Source: JBICIG01 sp043101605 | GTDB taxonomy: Bacteria > Planctomycetota > Phycisphaerae > Phycisphaerales > UBA1924 | Length of the DNA: 18,619 nucleotides | Assembly: GCA_043101605.1 (NCBI GenBank) | Contig: JBICIG010000014.1 | Span: 1-18,619 of the forward strand | Reading direction: 5' to 3' | Shown: piece after piece, positions 1-7,634 of the stretch | How positions within the stretch are numbered: position 1 is the first letter of the stretch | Layout of the letters: the number at the start of each line of letters is the position of its first letter | Notes under the pieces: generated by a model | The model's input: only the letters and a program-made list of their open reading frames with translations | The model's database searches: none | What the model was told of the DNA's origin: nothing | Position numbers and translations under genes: made by a program

Positions 1-1
1 C

Positions 2-310
2 CAGATCTGCCGGGCCGTCGACAGTCCGGCCTGCAAGATCCTCGACGACCTCTACCACCAGCAGATCACGGAGGGGAACCTGATCCCCAACATCGACGCG
101 GCGTGGGACGAGATCGCGTACATCCAGGTCGGCGACAACCCGGGAAGGCGCGAGCCCACCACCGGCGAGATCAACTACGCCAATGTCTTTGCGCACCTCA
201 AGCGCAAGGGATTCACGGGCGTTGTCGGGATGGAGCACGGCAACAGCAAGCCGGGCAAGGAAGGCGAACTCGCGGTCATCGAGGCGTACCGCGCCGTCGA
301 TCCCGCGTGA
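2..310 (+). CDS. Hydroxypyruvate isomerase family protein, C-terminal part (5' end outside window)
   Basis: The open frame enters from the left edge and stops with TGA at 308-310, giving 102 residues. Visible landmarks are a run reading IQVGDNPGRREPTTGEINY, then VFAHLKRKGFTGVVGMEHGN and a C-terminal EAYRAVDPA. The 'QV.D.PGR.EP.TGEINY' block is the C-terminal signature of the Hyi/YgbM hydroxypyruvate isomerase family, TIM-barrel enzymes that interconvert hydroxypyruvate and tartronate semialdehyde. The glutamate in GMEHG fits the late metal- or substrate-binding strand. Many planctomycete members are of unproven substrate, so the exact reaction is inferred. The otsA start lies 107 bp downstream on the same strand, which does not suggest tight coupling. 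The N-terminal half, including any signal peptide, is not in the window. Confidence 0.85.
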   Translation, partial: QICRAVDSPACKILDDLYHQQITEGNLIPNIDAAWDEIAYIQVGDNPGRREPTTGEINYANVFAHLKRKGFTGVVGMEHGNSKPGKEGELAVIEAYRAVDPA

Positions 311-417
311 ACGCCGCGCGAGAGTTCGCACGCTGTTCATGGTCCCGCGGCGGGTGCGGCCGTATGGTCTGTGTGTGAGCGCGCGCGGGGCGCCGCTCCG
401 GACAGACGGGAGCAGCC
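311..417. other. Intergenic region before otsA
   Basis: These 107 bp separate the isomerase stop from the otsA ATG. A ribosome binding site GGGAG lies about 6 nt before the ATG. The stretch is GC-rich, with a CCGCGGCGG core near 352 but no following T-run, so a terminator is not supported. I see no convincing -35/-10 pair. Confidence 0.4.
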
Positions 418-1833
418 ATGCCCACGCGTCCGCAAAGTGATCTGGTGATCGCCGCGAATCGGCTTCCGGTGCACCGCTCGTCGCCCGAGCACGGGTGGGA
501 GACAAGCCCCGGCGGGCTGGTCTCGGCGCTGCTGCCGATTCTCCGCCGCGATCGCGGGGTGTGGGTCGGCTGGGGGGGCTCGACGGGCTCGGTGATCGAT
601 CCGTTTGAGCACGACGGGTTCGCGTGCGCGCCGGTGGAGCTCTCCGAGCGCGAGCTCGAGGAGTACTACGCGGGGTTCAGCAACCGCACGCTCTGGCCGC
701 TCTACCACGACGCGTGCCAGCAGCCCGAGTTCCGCCGACGCTGGTGGCATACTTATGTCGAGATCAACCGCCGATTCGCGCACGCGATCAGCGAGTCGGC
801 GGCGCCCGGCGCCAAGGTGCTCGTGCAGGACTACCACCTGCAGCTCGTGCCCGGCATGCTCCGCGAGCTGCGCTCGGATGTGCGGATCGGGTTCTTCCTG
901 CACATCCCGTTCCCGCCGACCGAACTCTTCGCGCAGCTCCCGTGGCGCTCGCGCATCCTCGAGGGGCTGCTCGGGGCCGATGTCGTGGGCTTCCAGACGC
1001 GATCGGGCGCGCAGAACTTCCAGCGGCTGGTCGGGCGGTACACCGGGCATCGCCCGCAGGGCGGCGCGGTGCGCATCGGCGACCGCTGGGTGCAGGCACG
1101 CGCGTTCCCGATCTCGATCGATGTCAAGCGGTTCGAGGAACTCGCCGCCCGCCCGGAGATCCGGGCCCGGGCGCAGGAGATCCGGCGTGACCTGGGCGAA
1201 GACCGCACGATTCTGCTCGGCGTGGATCGGCTGGACTACACCAAGGGCATCGACATCCGCCTGCGCGCACTGCAGGATCTGCTCGCGAGCGGGCGGCGAA
1301 CCGTCGACGACATCGTGATGGTCCAGATCAGCGTCCCCTCGCGAGAACTGGTCGAGGACTATGTCGACCTGCGCAGCCGCGTGGAGGAACTGGTCGGCAA
1401 GATCAACGGCAACCACGCCAAGGTCGGGCGGATCCCCGTCCACTACCTCCGCCGGAGCCTGCCGATCGAGGAGCTCGTGCCGCACTATGTCGCGGCGGAT
1501 GTGATGGTCGTCACGCCCCTGCGCGACGGCATGAACCTCGTCGCCAAGGAGTATGTCGCCTGTCGGCGTGAGAACACGGGCGTGCTGGTCCTGTCGGAGT
1601 TCGCCGGCGCGGCGCGCGAGCTCAGGGACGCCCTGCTGGTCAACCCGCACGACATCGACGGCATGTCCGAGGCCTTCGCCCGGGCCGCCGAGATGCCCCC
1701 CGAGCAGCAGCAGCGCCGCATGCGGGCGATGCGTCGGCGGATCCGCCGCCGGACGGTGTACGACTGGGTCGATGAGTTCATGGGAGCCGTCGAGGAATCG
1801 TCGGCATCGAGAGCGGCGGGGAGTCACGCTTGA
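418..1833 (+). CDS. otsA: Trehalose-6-phosphate synthase (GT20)
   Basis: OtsA transfers glucose from UDP-glucose to glucose-6-phosphate to make trehalose-6-phosphate in the cytoplasm. The protein has 471 residues, usual for the family. Visible motifs in order are AANRLP (12-17) with the N-terminal PGG loop (31-33), SNRTLWPLYH (88-97), VQDYHLQLVPGMLR (136-149), FFLHIPFPP (159-167), VDRLDYTKGID (269-279, holding the Arg and Lys that contact phosphate and nucleotide), TPLRDGMNLVAKEYVA (366-381) and LSEFAGAA (392-399). All expected catalytic and binding residues appear present. The ATG is chosen because GGGAG sits just upstream and the AANRLP motif lies close behind it. The stop overlaps the start of the phosphatase/GH15 gene by 4 bp, which implies coupled translation of consecutive pathway steps. 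G and C are nearly balanced here, unlike the C-rich gene that follows. Confidence 0.97.
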   Translation: MPTRPQSDLVIAANRLPVHRSSPEHGWETSPGGLVSALLPILRRDRGVWVGWGGSTGSVIDPFEHDGFACAPVELSERELEEYYAGFSNRTLWPLYHDACQQPEFRRRWWHTYVEINRRFAHAISESAAPGAKVLVQDYHLQLVPGMLRELRSDVRIGFFLHIPFPPTELFAQLPWRSRILEGLLGADVVGFQTRSGAQNFQRLVGRYTGHRPQGGAVRIGDRWVQARAFPISIDVKRFEELAARPEIRARAQEIRRDLGEDRTILLGVDRLDYTKGIDIRLRALQDLLASGRRTVDDIVMVQISVPSRELVEDYVDLRSRVEELVGKINGNHAKVGRIPVHYLRRSLPIEELVPHYVAADVMVVTPLRDGMNLVAKEYVACRRENTGVLVLSEFAGAARELRDALLVNPHDIDGMSEAFARAAEMPPEQQQRRMRAMRRRIRRRTVYDWVDEFMGAVEESSASRAAGSHA

Positions 1834-4394
1834 GCAGTGCGTCAAGGAACGGCGGGCCCGCACCGGCGAGCCCGGGGCTGAACGATCTGATCGACGAGCT
1901 GGCGCGGACCCCCGTGCTGCTCGTCGCGACCGACTACGACGGAACCCTCGCGCCGATCGTCGAGGATCCCGACGCCGCCAAGCCCGAGCGGGAGTCGATC
2001 GTCGCGCTCCGCGCTCTCGCCAAGCTCCCCCAGACCCATGTCGCCGTCGTCTCCGGGCGAGCGCTCGCCGACCTCGCGTCGCTCAGCGGGCTCGACGGAC
2101 CGGTCATGCTCGTCGGGTCGCACGGCTCGGAGTTCGACCACGACTTCGCCCGGTCGCTCACCCGCGACCAGACCCGGCTCCGCAAGGAGATCCGAGCGTC
2201 GATGGAAAGGCTCGCCGAACGCGATCCCGGCTTCGGCGTCGAAGCCAAGCCCGCATCGATCGCGTTCCACTACCGCAACGCCGACCCGGGCGCCGCCGAG
2301 GCGGCCCTGGACGATCTCCGCCGGGGCCCCGCGTCGTGGGAGGGCGTGCAGGTCAAGGAGGGCAAGAAGGTCGTCGAACTGAGCGTCGTCACCACCTCCA
2401 AGGGCGAGGCGCTCGACACCATCCGCTCGCGCGTCGGCGCGTCGGCGGTCTTCTTTCTCGGCGATGATGTCACCGACGAGGACGCGTTCGAGCGCCTCCA
2501 CGGCCCCGATGTCGGCGTGAAGGTGGGGGACGGAGCGTCGGCGGCACGCTGCCGCGTGAACGACACCGTCGAGGTCGCGCGCTGCCTCGCCCGCATCGCC
2601 GAGCGCCGCGAGAAGTGGCTCGTCGGCGAGTGCGCCGTCCCCATCGAGCACCACGCCCTGCTCTCCGACGGGCGATCGCTCGGGCTGGTCGCGCCCGGAG
2701 CGCGGCTCAACTGGCTCTGCGTCCCGCGCGTCGACAGCCCCGCCCTCTTTGCCGACCTGCTCGGCGGACCCACCGCGGGGTACTTCCAGGTCGAGCCCGA
2801 GGGGCAGGCCGGGAACCCGGCCACGCGGTACGACGGCGACTCGCTCGTCCTCCGCACCGAATGGGGCCGCATCAGCGTCGTCGACTTCCTCGACTGCTCG
2901 GGCGGCAAGCCCTCGCAGCGCGCCGGCCGCACCGACTTCATTCGCGTCATCGAGGGCCGAGGCCGTGTGCGCATCACCTTCGCCCCGCGCCTCGACTTCG
3001 GGCGCACGCACACGCGGCTGGTTCGGAAGAACGGCGGGCTGGAGATCGAGGACACTATCGACCCCATCGTGCTCCACGCTCCGGGCGTCGACTGGGAGCT
3101 GCGCGAGGAAGGCCCGCACCACACCGCCGTCGGCACGATCGAACTCCGCGGCGAGCCGGTTCGCATCGAGCTGCGCTACGGCACGGGCTCGCTCCGCGAC
3201 AGTACCAGCGGCGAGTTCGGCGACCGCTACCGTCTGACCAAGGCTCATTGGGAATCGTGGGCCGATCGGCTGACCCTGCCCCGCCGCGAGCGCCGGCTCG
3301 TGCGCCGCTCGGCGCTCACGCTCAAGGCGCTGTGCTACGGGCCCAGCGGCGGGATCTCCGCCGCCGCCACCACCAGCCTGCCCGAGAGCATCGGCGGTGT
3401 GCGCAACTGGGACTACCGCTACTGCTGGCTCCGCGACGGCGCCATGAGCGCCGCGGCGCTGGTCAAGCTGGGTTCGTTCATCGAGGCGATGGCGTTCCTC
3501 GACTGGATGCTCAGCGTCATCGACCGGGCCGCCGCCCCCGAGCGCCTCATGCCGCTCTACACCGTCACCGGACACGAGGTGGGCGCCGAGGCCGAGATCG
3601 GCGAGCTCTCGGGGTACGCCGGCTCGCGCCCGGTGCGCGTCGGCAACGCCGCCCGCGGGCAGGTGCAGCTCGATGTCTTCGGCCCCATCGCCGAGCTGGT
3701 CTGGCAGCTCCTCTGCGCCGAAGCGCCGCTCTCGAGTGAGCACTGGCGACTCGTCGAGGCGCTCGTCCGCGCCGTCGAGGCCCGCTGGCACGAGCCGGAC
3801 CACGGCATCTGGGAGGTGCGCAAGCCCCGCGCCCACCATGTCCACTCCAAGGTCATGTGCTGGCTGACCGTCGACCGCGGCATCCGCATCTCCGAGCGCT
3901 TCCTCGACCGACCCCGCCCCGAGTGGGAGGAACTCCGCGACCGCATCGCGCGCGACATCCACGAGCGCGGCTGGAACGAGGGCGCAGGGGCCTACACCGC
4001 CGCCTACGACAGCGACCACCTCGACGCGGCGTCGCTCTGGGTCGGGCTCAGCGGGCTCGTCGATGGCACCGACGAACGCTTCGTCCGCACCATCGACGCG
4101 GTCAACCGCGAGCTGCGCGACGGGCCGACCGTCTACCGTTATCTCGGCGAGGACGGGCTGCCCGGGCGCGAGGGCGGGTTCTTCATCTGCGCGTCGTGGC
4201 TCGTCGAGGCGATGGTCCGCGCCGGGCGCCGCGACGAAGCCGAGGAACTCTTCGCCCAACTCGTCGAGATCGCCGGACCGGTCGACCTCATCCCCGAGCA
4301 GTACGACCCCGAGGCACGCCGGACGCTCGGCAACCACCCCCAGGCGTACTCGCACATCGGGATCATCGAGAACGCGCTGCTGCTCTCGGGCTGA
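1830..4394 (+). CDS. otsB: Trehalose-6-phosphate phosphatase / GH15 glycoside hydrolase fusion protein
   Basis: This 854-residue protein carries two enzymes. Residues about 18-260 are a HAD-family trehalose phosphatase: nucleophile motif DYDGT (35-39, Asp35/Asp37), VVSGR (73-77), Lys180 before VVELSV, and GDDVTDED (211-218). Residues about 265-854 are a GH15 glucoamylase/trehalase-like enzyme: an N-terminal beta-sandwich region, GVRNWDYRYCWLRDG (523-537), the probable general acid Glu662 in GIWEVRK, and the probable general base Glu823 in IPEQYDP. The reading frame is continuous through the junction. The start is TTG at 1830, in a TTGA overlap with the otsA stop. The phosphatase removes phosphate from trehalose-6-phosphate. 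The GH15 half could hydrolyse trehalose, as in mycobacterial and archaeal GH15 trehalases, or another alpha-glucoside; the sequence alone does not decide. The symbol covers only the N-terminal half. The gene ends 29 bp from a convergent gene. Confidence 0.93.
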   Translation: MSSASRNGGPAPASPGLNDLIDELARTPVLLVATDYDGTLAPIVEDPDAAKPERESIVALRALAKLPQTHVAVVSGRALADLASLSGLDGPVMLVGSHGSEFDHDFARSLTRDQTRLRKEIRASMERLAERDPGFGVEAKPASIAFHYRNADPGAAEAALDDLRRGPASWEGVQVKEGKKVVELSVVTTSKGEALDTIRSRVGASAVFFLGDDVTDEDAFERLHGPDVGVKVGDGASAARCRVNDTVEVARCLARIAERREKWLVGECAVPIEHHALLSDGRSLGLVAPGARLNWLCVPRVDSPALFADLLGGPTAGYFQVEPEGQAGNPATRYDGDSLVLRTEWGRISVVDFLDCSGGKPSQRAGRTDFIRVIEGRGRVRITFAPRLDFGRTHTRLVRKNGGLEIEDTIDPIVLHAPGVDWELREEGPHHTAVGTIELRGEPVRIELRYGTGSLRDSTSGEFGDRYRLTKAHWESWADRLTLPRRERRLVRRSALTLKALCYGPSGGISAAATTSLPESIGGVRNWDYRYCWLRDGAMSAAALVKLGSFIEAMAFLDWMLSVIDRAAAPERLMPLYTVTGHEVGAEAEIGELSGYAGSRPVRVGNAARGQVQLDVFGPIAELVWQLLCAEAPLSSEHWRLVEALVRAVEARWHEPDHGIWEVRKPRAHHVHSKVMCWLTVDRGIRISERFLDRPRPEWEELRDRIARDIHERGWNEGAGAYTAAYDSDHLDAASLWVGLSGLVDGTDERFVRTIDAVNRELRDGPTVYRYLGEDGLPGREGGFFICASWLVEAMVRAGRRDEAEELFAQLVEIAGPVDLIPEQYDPEARRTLGNHPQAYSHIGIIENALLLSG

Positions 4395-4423
4395 CGCGTC
4401 GTTCTCTCAGTCGGACGCGCGGC

Positions 4424-5368
4424 TCAGAGCCGGTCGTTGAAGGGCCCGACGAGATGCTCGTCCATGCGCCGGGCGATCTCGGCCAGCCGGGCCGCGTCCC
4501 CGCCCCGCACCTCCGCCGCCGCCCAGCCACCGGCATACCCGACATCGAGCAGCGCCTCGACGCACCCGGGCCAGTCCGCGTCGTCGTCGCCGATCTCGAC
4601 GGCGAACCCCTTCCACAATCCCTCGTCGTTGCGCTTCTGTCGGCTGAAGCCCTTGAGGTCCAGCCGCGTGATGCGGTCCCCGAGCGTGCGGATCCAGTGC
4701 GTGGGCCACCCGTAGTTGACGATGTTCCCGATGTCGAAGTGCCACCCGCAGACGCGTGGATCCAGCTCATCGGTGTACCGCGCCGCCTCCAGCGGGCTCA
4801 GCAGGAAGTTGTTCCACACATTCTCGATGCTGATCCGCACGCCCATCTCGCGCGCCATCGGCAGCACCCTGCGGATCTCCTCCTGCGAGCGCTCGTACGC
4901 GTCGGCGTACGACACCTCCGCGTTCACGACCGCCGGCACCAGCAGCACCGATCCGCCCCCGAACGCCCGGCAGTCGCGGATCGCCGTCTCCAGCGCCCGC
5001 CGCCCCTCCTCCCGCACGCCCGCGTCCGGGTGCGACAGCGGTTTGGACCAGTGCACCGAATCGACCACGCCCGGCACGACGATGCCCGTCGCGTCCATCG
5101 CGGCGCGGACCTCATCGGCCCCGTGCGGCCCCGGGCTGTCGAGCTCCACGCCGTCGAACCCCGCCGCGCGGGCGGCGGCGAATTTCTCGACCAGCGTCGT
5201 TCCCTCGCCGATCATCCCGATCTTCAGCGCCTTGCGGATCGGAACCGGCTTGAGCGGCACAGGCCCGCGCGCAGGCGCCGCCAGCGCCCGTGTCGAGCCC
5301 CCCCCGACCGCCGCGATCGAGGCAGCCCCGGCGAGCGTGGTCACGAAACTCCGGCGATCGATCGGCAT
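4424..5368 (-). CDS. Tat-exported sugar phosphate isomerase/epimerase-like TIM-barrel protein
   Basis: The protein has 314 residues. The N-terminus MPIDRRSFVTTLAGAASIAA carries a twin-arginine pair, a hydrophobic stretch and an Ala-X-Ala region near residue 30, so Tat export is likely. From about residue 48 it is an AP-endonuclease-2-type (xylose isomerase-like) TIM barrel: KIGMIGEGTT, GFDGVELDSPG (70-80), ISIENVWNNFLLSP (179-192, Glu182 a likely metal ligand), CGWHFDIGNIV (207-217, Asp212) and Glu286 in AAAEVRGG. The ATG at 5368 is chosen because it starts the Tat signal and follows GAGGGAGCC. It lies 29 bp after the oxidoreductase stop, so the two are probably one transcript. In planctomycetes such pairs are commonly linked to oxidation and rearrangement of sugars or cyclitols. 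The substrate is unknown. Confidence 0.88.
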   Translation of the reverse strand: MPIDRRSFVTTLAGAASIAAVGGGSTRALAAPARGPVPLKPVPIRKALKIGMIGEGTTLVEKFAAARAAGFDGVELDSPGPHGADEVRAAMDATGIVVPGVVDSVHWSKPLSHPDAGVREEGRRALETAIRDCRAFGGGSVLLVPAVVNAEVSYADAYERSQEEIRRVLPMAREMGVRISIENVWNNFLLSPLEAARYTDELDPRVCGWHFDIGNIVNYGWPTHWIRTLGDRITRLDLKGFSRQKRNDEGLWKGFAVEIGDDDADWPGCVEALLDVGYAGGWAAAEVRGGDAARLAEIARRMDEHLVGPFNDRL

Positions 5369-5397
5369 GGGCGGCTCCCTCTCTCTCGGCGTCGCGA

Positions 5398-6801
5398 TCA
5401 GATCAGCTTGGTCACGCCGGGCCGAGCCGTCGGCGGCGTGGGGCGGTCCGACCAGTCCCAGGGCTGGGCGTTCAGGTCCAGCGACGAGTTGAGCGCCTGC
5501 TCCCACGAAACTTGCTGTCCCGTGTACGCCGCCTCGCGCGCCATGATCGCCATCAGCGTCGAGTGCGTCATCGCGACGCCGTCGTTGATTGGCGTCTTGG
5601 CGCGGATCGCCGCGAAGAGTTCGTCGTGTTCCTGCTGGTACATATCGTTGCGGGGCGACTCGCACCGCCACGGGCTCGCGCCCTCGATGACATGCGTGTC
5701 GGTCCAGCCGTTGACCTCCGCCCGGCCCTTCGTGCCGAGCAGGTAGTCCGAGTTGTCCGAGATCGCGTTGGGCCAGTGCCGGCACATGTGGTGCCCACGC
5801 CGACCGTTCGAGTACTCGAACGCAACCGAGAAGTGGTCCCACACATTGCCCGTCTCGGGCGCCTCGGGTCGCACTTCGCGCCCGCCGACCGCGACGCACG
5901 CGAGCGGCACCTCGTCGTTGAAACCCCAGCGCAGCTTGTCGATCGCGTGCACCGCCTGCTCGACGATGTGATCGCCCGACAGCGGCGTGAAGTAGTGCCA
6001 GTTCCGCACCTGGAACTCCCCGTCGCTCCACCCGCTCCGGCGGGGCTTGGGCTCGATCCACCCCGTCGTGTTGTAAGTCGTGTAGACGCTCTGGATCTCG
6101 CCCATCCGCCCGGAATGGATCTGCGCGTAGGTCTCACGCTCGCGCCGGCTGTAGCGCCAGCAGAAGCCCGACATGATCGACAGCGACTTCGCCCGCGCCC
6201 GCTCGACCGTATCGAGCACCGAGCGCACCCCCGTGCCGTCGACCGCCACGGGCTTCTCGCAGAACACATGCTTGTTCGCGTCCACCGCCGCCGCCAGGTG
6301 CTGCGGGCGGAACCCGGGCGGCGTCGTCAGGATCACGACATCCACGCCCGAGTCGATCACCTTCTTGTACGCCCCAAGCCCGATGAACCGCCGCGATTCA
6401 TCGACCTGCACCTTCCGGCTCCAGTCTCCGCCGCTCTCCTGCTCATCCAGCGAGCCCATCGCCCCCGAGATATGCCCGAGCGACCCTTCCAGCCGCTCGG
6501 CGAAGGTGTCGCCCATCGACCAGAGGATCGTCCCCGGATCGGCCCGCAGTGCCTGGATCGCCGCCCCCGTCCCGCGCCCGCCGCATCCCACCACCCCGAC
6601 CTTCAGCGGCTCGGCCCGCTTGAAGCCCTTGGCCCACGCCTCGGCGATCGGGAGCCCCAGCACCGACAGCGCCGTCCCCGCCGACGCCAGCCGCAGAAAG
6701 TCCCGCCGGCGAACCGCGAAGGGCGCTTCGCTCTGCCACGGGGCGGCCGGGTCCAGTCGAACAGGGCGGGCGGAACGATCGCCGGCAAGTCGGCGGGTCA
6801 T
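5398..6801 (-). CDS. Tat-exported Gfo/Idh/MocA family oxidoreductase
   Basis: This 467-residue protein is predicted to be an NAD(P)-dependent sugar or cyclitol dehydrogenase acting outside the cytoplasm. The signal RRRDFLRLASAG (31-42) with hydrophobic residues to about 57 fits a Tat peptide, though it follows an unusually long n-region of 30 residues. The Rossmann motif VGVVGCGGRG (68-77) and the family EKP motif in CEKPVAVD (181-188) are clear. A C-terminal YLLGTKGRAEVNGW segment is typical of this family. The ATG at 6801 is selected because GGAGGT lies about 7 nt upstream and because its first bases overlap the stop of the upstream SUMF1-type gene as ATGA. Bound cofactor export with the folded enzyme explains the Tat route. 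The substrate is not determinable. Confidence 0.93.
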   Translation of the reverse strand: MTRRLAGDRSARPVRLDPAAPWQSEAPFAVRRRDFLRLASAGTALSVLGLPIAEAWAKGFKRAEPLKVGVVGCGGRGTGAAIQALRADPGTILWSMGDTFAERLEGSLGHISGAMGSLDEQESGGDWSRKVQVDESRRFIGLGAYKKVIDSGVDVVILTTPPGFRPQHLAAAVDANKHVFCEKPVAVDGTGVRSVLDTVERARAKSLSIMSGFCWRYSRRERETYAQIHSGRMGEIQSVYTTYNTTGWIEPKPRRSGWSDGEFQVRNWHYFTPLSGDHIVEQAVHAIDKLRWGFNDEVPLACVAVGGREVRPEAPETGNVWDHFSVAFEYSNGRRGHHMCRHWPNAISDNSDYLLGTKGRAEVNGWTDTHVIEGASPWRCESPRNDMYQQEHDELFAAIRAKTPINDGVAMTHSTLMAIMAREAAYTGQQVSWEQALNSSLDLNAQPWDWSDRPTPPTARPGVTKLI

Positions 6802-7634
6802 GGGCGGACCTCCGTGGTGGTGGGGGATGGTTCCGAATCCTCGGCCTCGGGCCGCGGCGCGTCCTCGCACACCACGCGGAACCCGACGAACGGCGCGTCG
6901 GCAAGCCACCATTGGCTCTTTGGGAATTGGGGGTCCGACGCGTTCCAACCGAACTGCTGCGTCTCGCTCGACGCACACGACGGCTGCCCGTCCCGGTACG
7001 AGCCGCCGACGATCGTGTTCTTGCCCGCGCCGGTGTCGACCCACTCGGCCGCGTTGCCGATCAGATCGACAAACCCGTGCGCATTGGCCAGGCGCGTCCC
7101 GACCGCGTGCGTCCGTCGATCCGCGTTGCCGGCAAACCAAGCCCGCTTCTCGATCGGGCGCTCATCGTCCGTGTCGCACGCGCGGAGCCACTCCTCGTGC
7201 GTCGGCAGCCGATAGGTGCGCCCGGTCCGCGCGCTCAGCCACACGCAGAACTGCTCGGCCGCGTGCCGCGTCATCCCGATCGCCGGGAACCCCGCGTGCC
7301 CCCAGCCCCGGTCCGGCGGGACATAGGGCTTGCTCGGACGCGCCAGCCCGTCGGCGTCCGCCGCGTCGGGATCCGCCTGATCGAGCCGATACAGGTAGAT
7401 GTCGTACAGGTCCCAGGTGATCTCCGTCCGCGACATCCACAGCGTCTCGCCCTCGCCGGGCAGCGGGAGCATCACGAACTCGACGGTCGAGCCATCGATC
7501 GCCTCACTGAAAGCCTCCGGCGCCGCGACCGCCCCGGGCTGCGCCGCCGCCGGCATCAGGAGCCCGGCCGACGCGAGCGCGACGAGTAGACTCGCGTGCC
7601 GGCTCGAGGAACGACGAAGGGAACGCGTGCTCAT
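6798..7634 (-). CDS. Secreted SUMF1/formylglycine-generating-enzyme-like protein
   Basis: The protein has 278 residues. The start MSTRSLRRSSSRHASLLVAL begins a Sec signal peptide that probably ends near the AAAQ around residue 30. The rest is an FGE-sulfatase (SUMF1/EgtB/PvdO) fold: MSRTEITWDLYDIYL, AIGMTRHAAEQFCVWLSART, YRLPTHEEWLRAC, GFVDLIGNAAEWV, VGGSYRDG and a terminal DAPFVGFRVVCED. The paired active-site cysteines of true formylglycine-generating enzymes are not visible in the C-terminal region, so sulfatase activation is unlikely. Such homologues often act as carbohydrate-binding or periplasmic structural subunits, but this is only inference. The stop overlaps the oxidoreductase start by 4 bp (ATGA). 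The start codon shares bases with the start codon of the divergent apbE-like gene. No strong ribosome binding site precedes it. Confidence 0.85.
   Translation of the reverse strand: MSTRSLRRSSSRHASLLVALASAGLLMPAAAQPGAVAAPEAFSEAIDGSTVEFVMLPLPGEGETLWMSRTEITWDLYDIYLYRLDQADPDAADADGLARPSKPYVPPDRGWGHAGFPAIGMTRHAAEQFCVWLSARTGRTYRLPTHEEWLRACDTDDERPIEKRAWFAGNADRRTHAVGTRLANAHGFVDLIGNAAEWVDTGAGKNTIVGGSYRDGQPSCASSETQQFGWNASDPQFPKSQWWLADAPFVGFRVVCEDAPRPEAEDSEPSPTTTEVRP

Noticed and set aside
337..1863. Long 508-residue open frame on the minus strand opposite otsA
   Set aside because: It is antisense to a fully recognisable GT20 enzyme, has low-complexity Arg/Asp/His-rich composition and no family motif. 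Similar long antisense frames occur opposite other genes here because stop codons are rare in GC-rich DNA.
1842..4355. 837-residue open frame opposite the phosphatase/GH15 gene
   Set aside because: It is a mirror of the real coding sequence, with no recognisable domain and Ala/Asp/Arg-biased composition.
5290..7215. 641-residue plus-strand open frame opposite the oxidoreductase genes
   Set aside because: It spans three real minus-strand genes and their boundaries and has no domain or plausible start.
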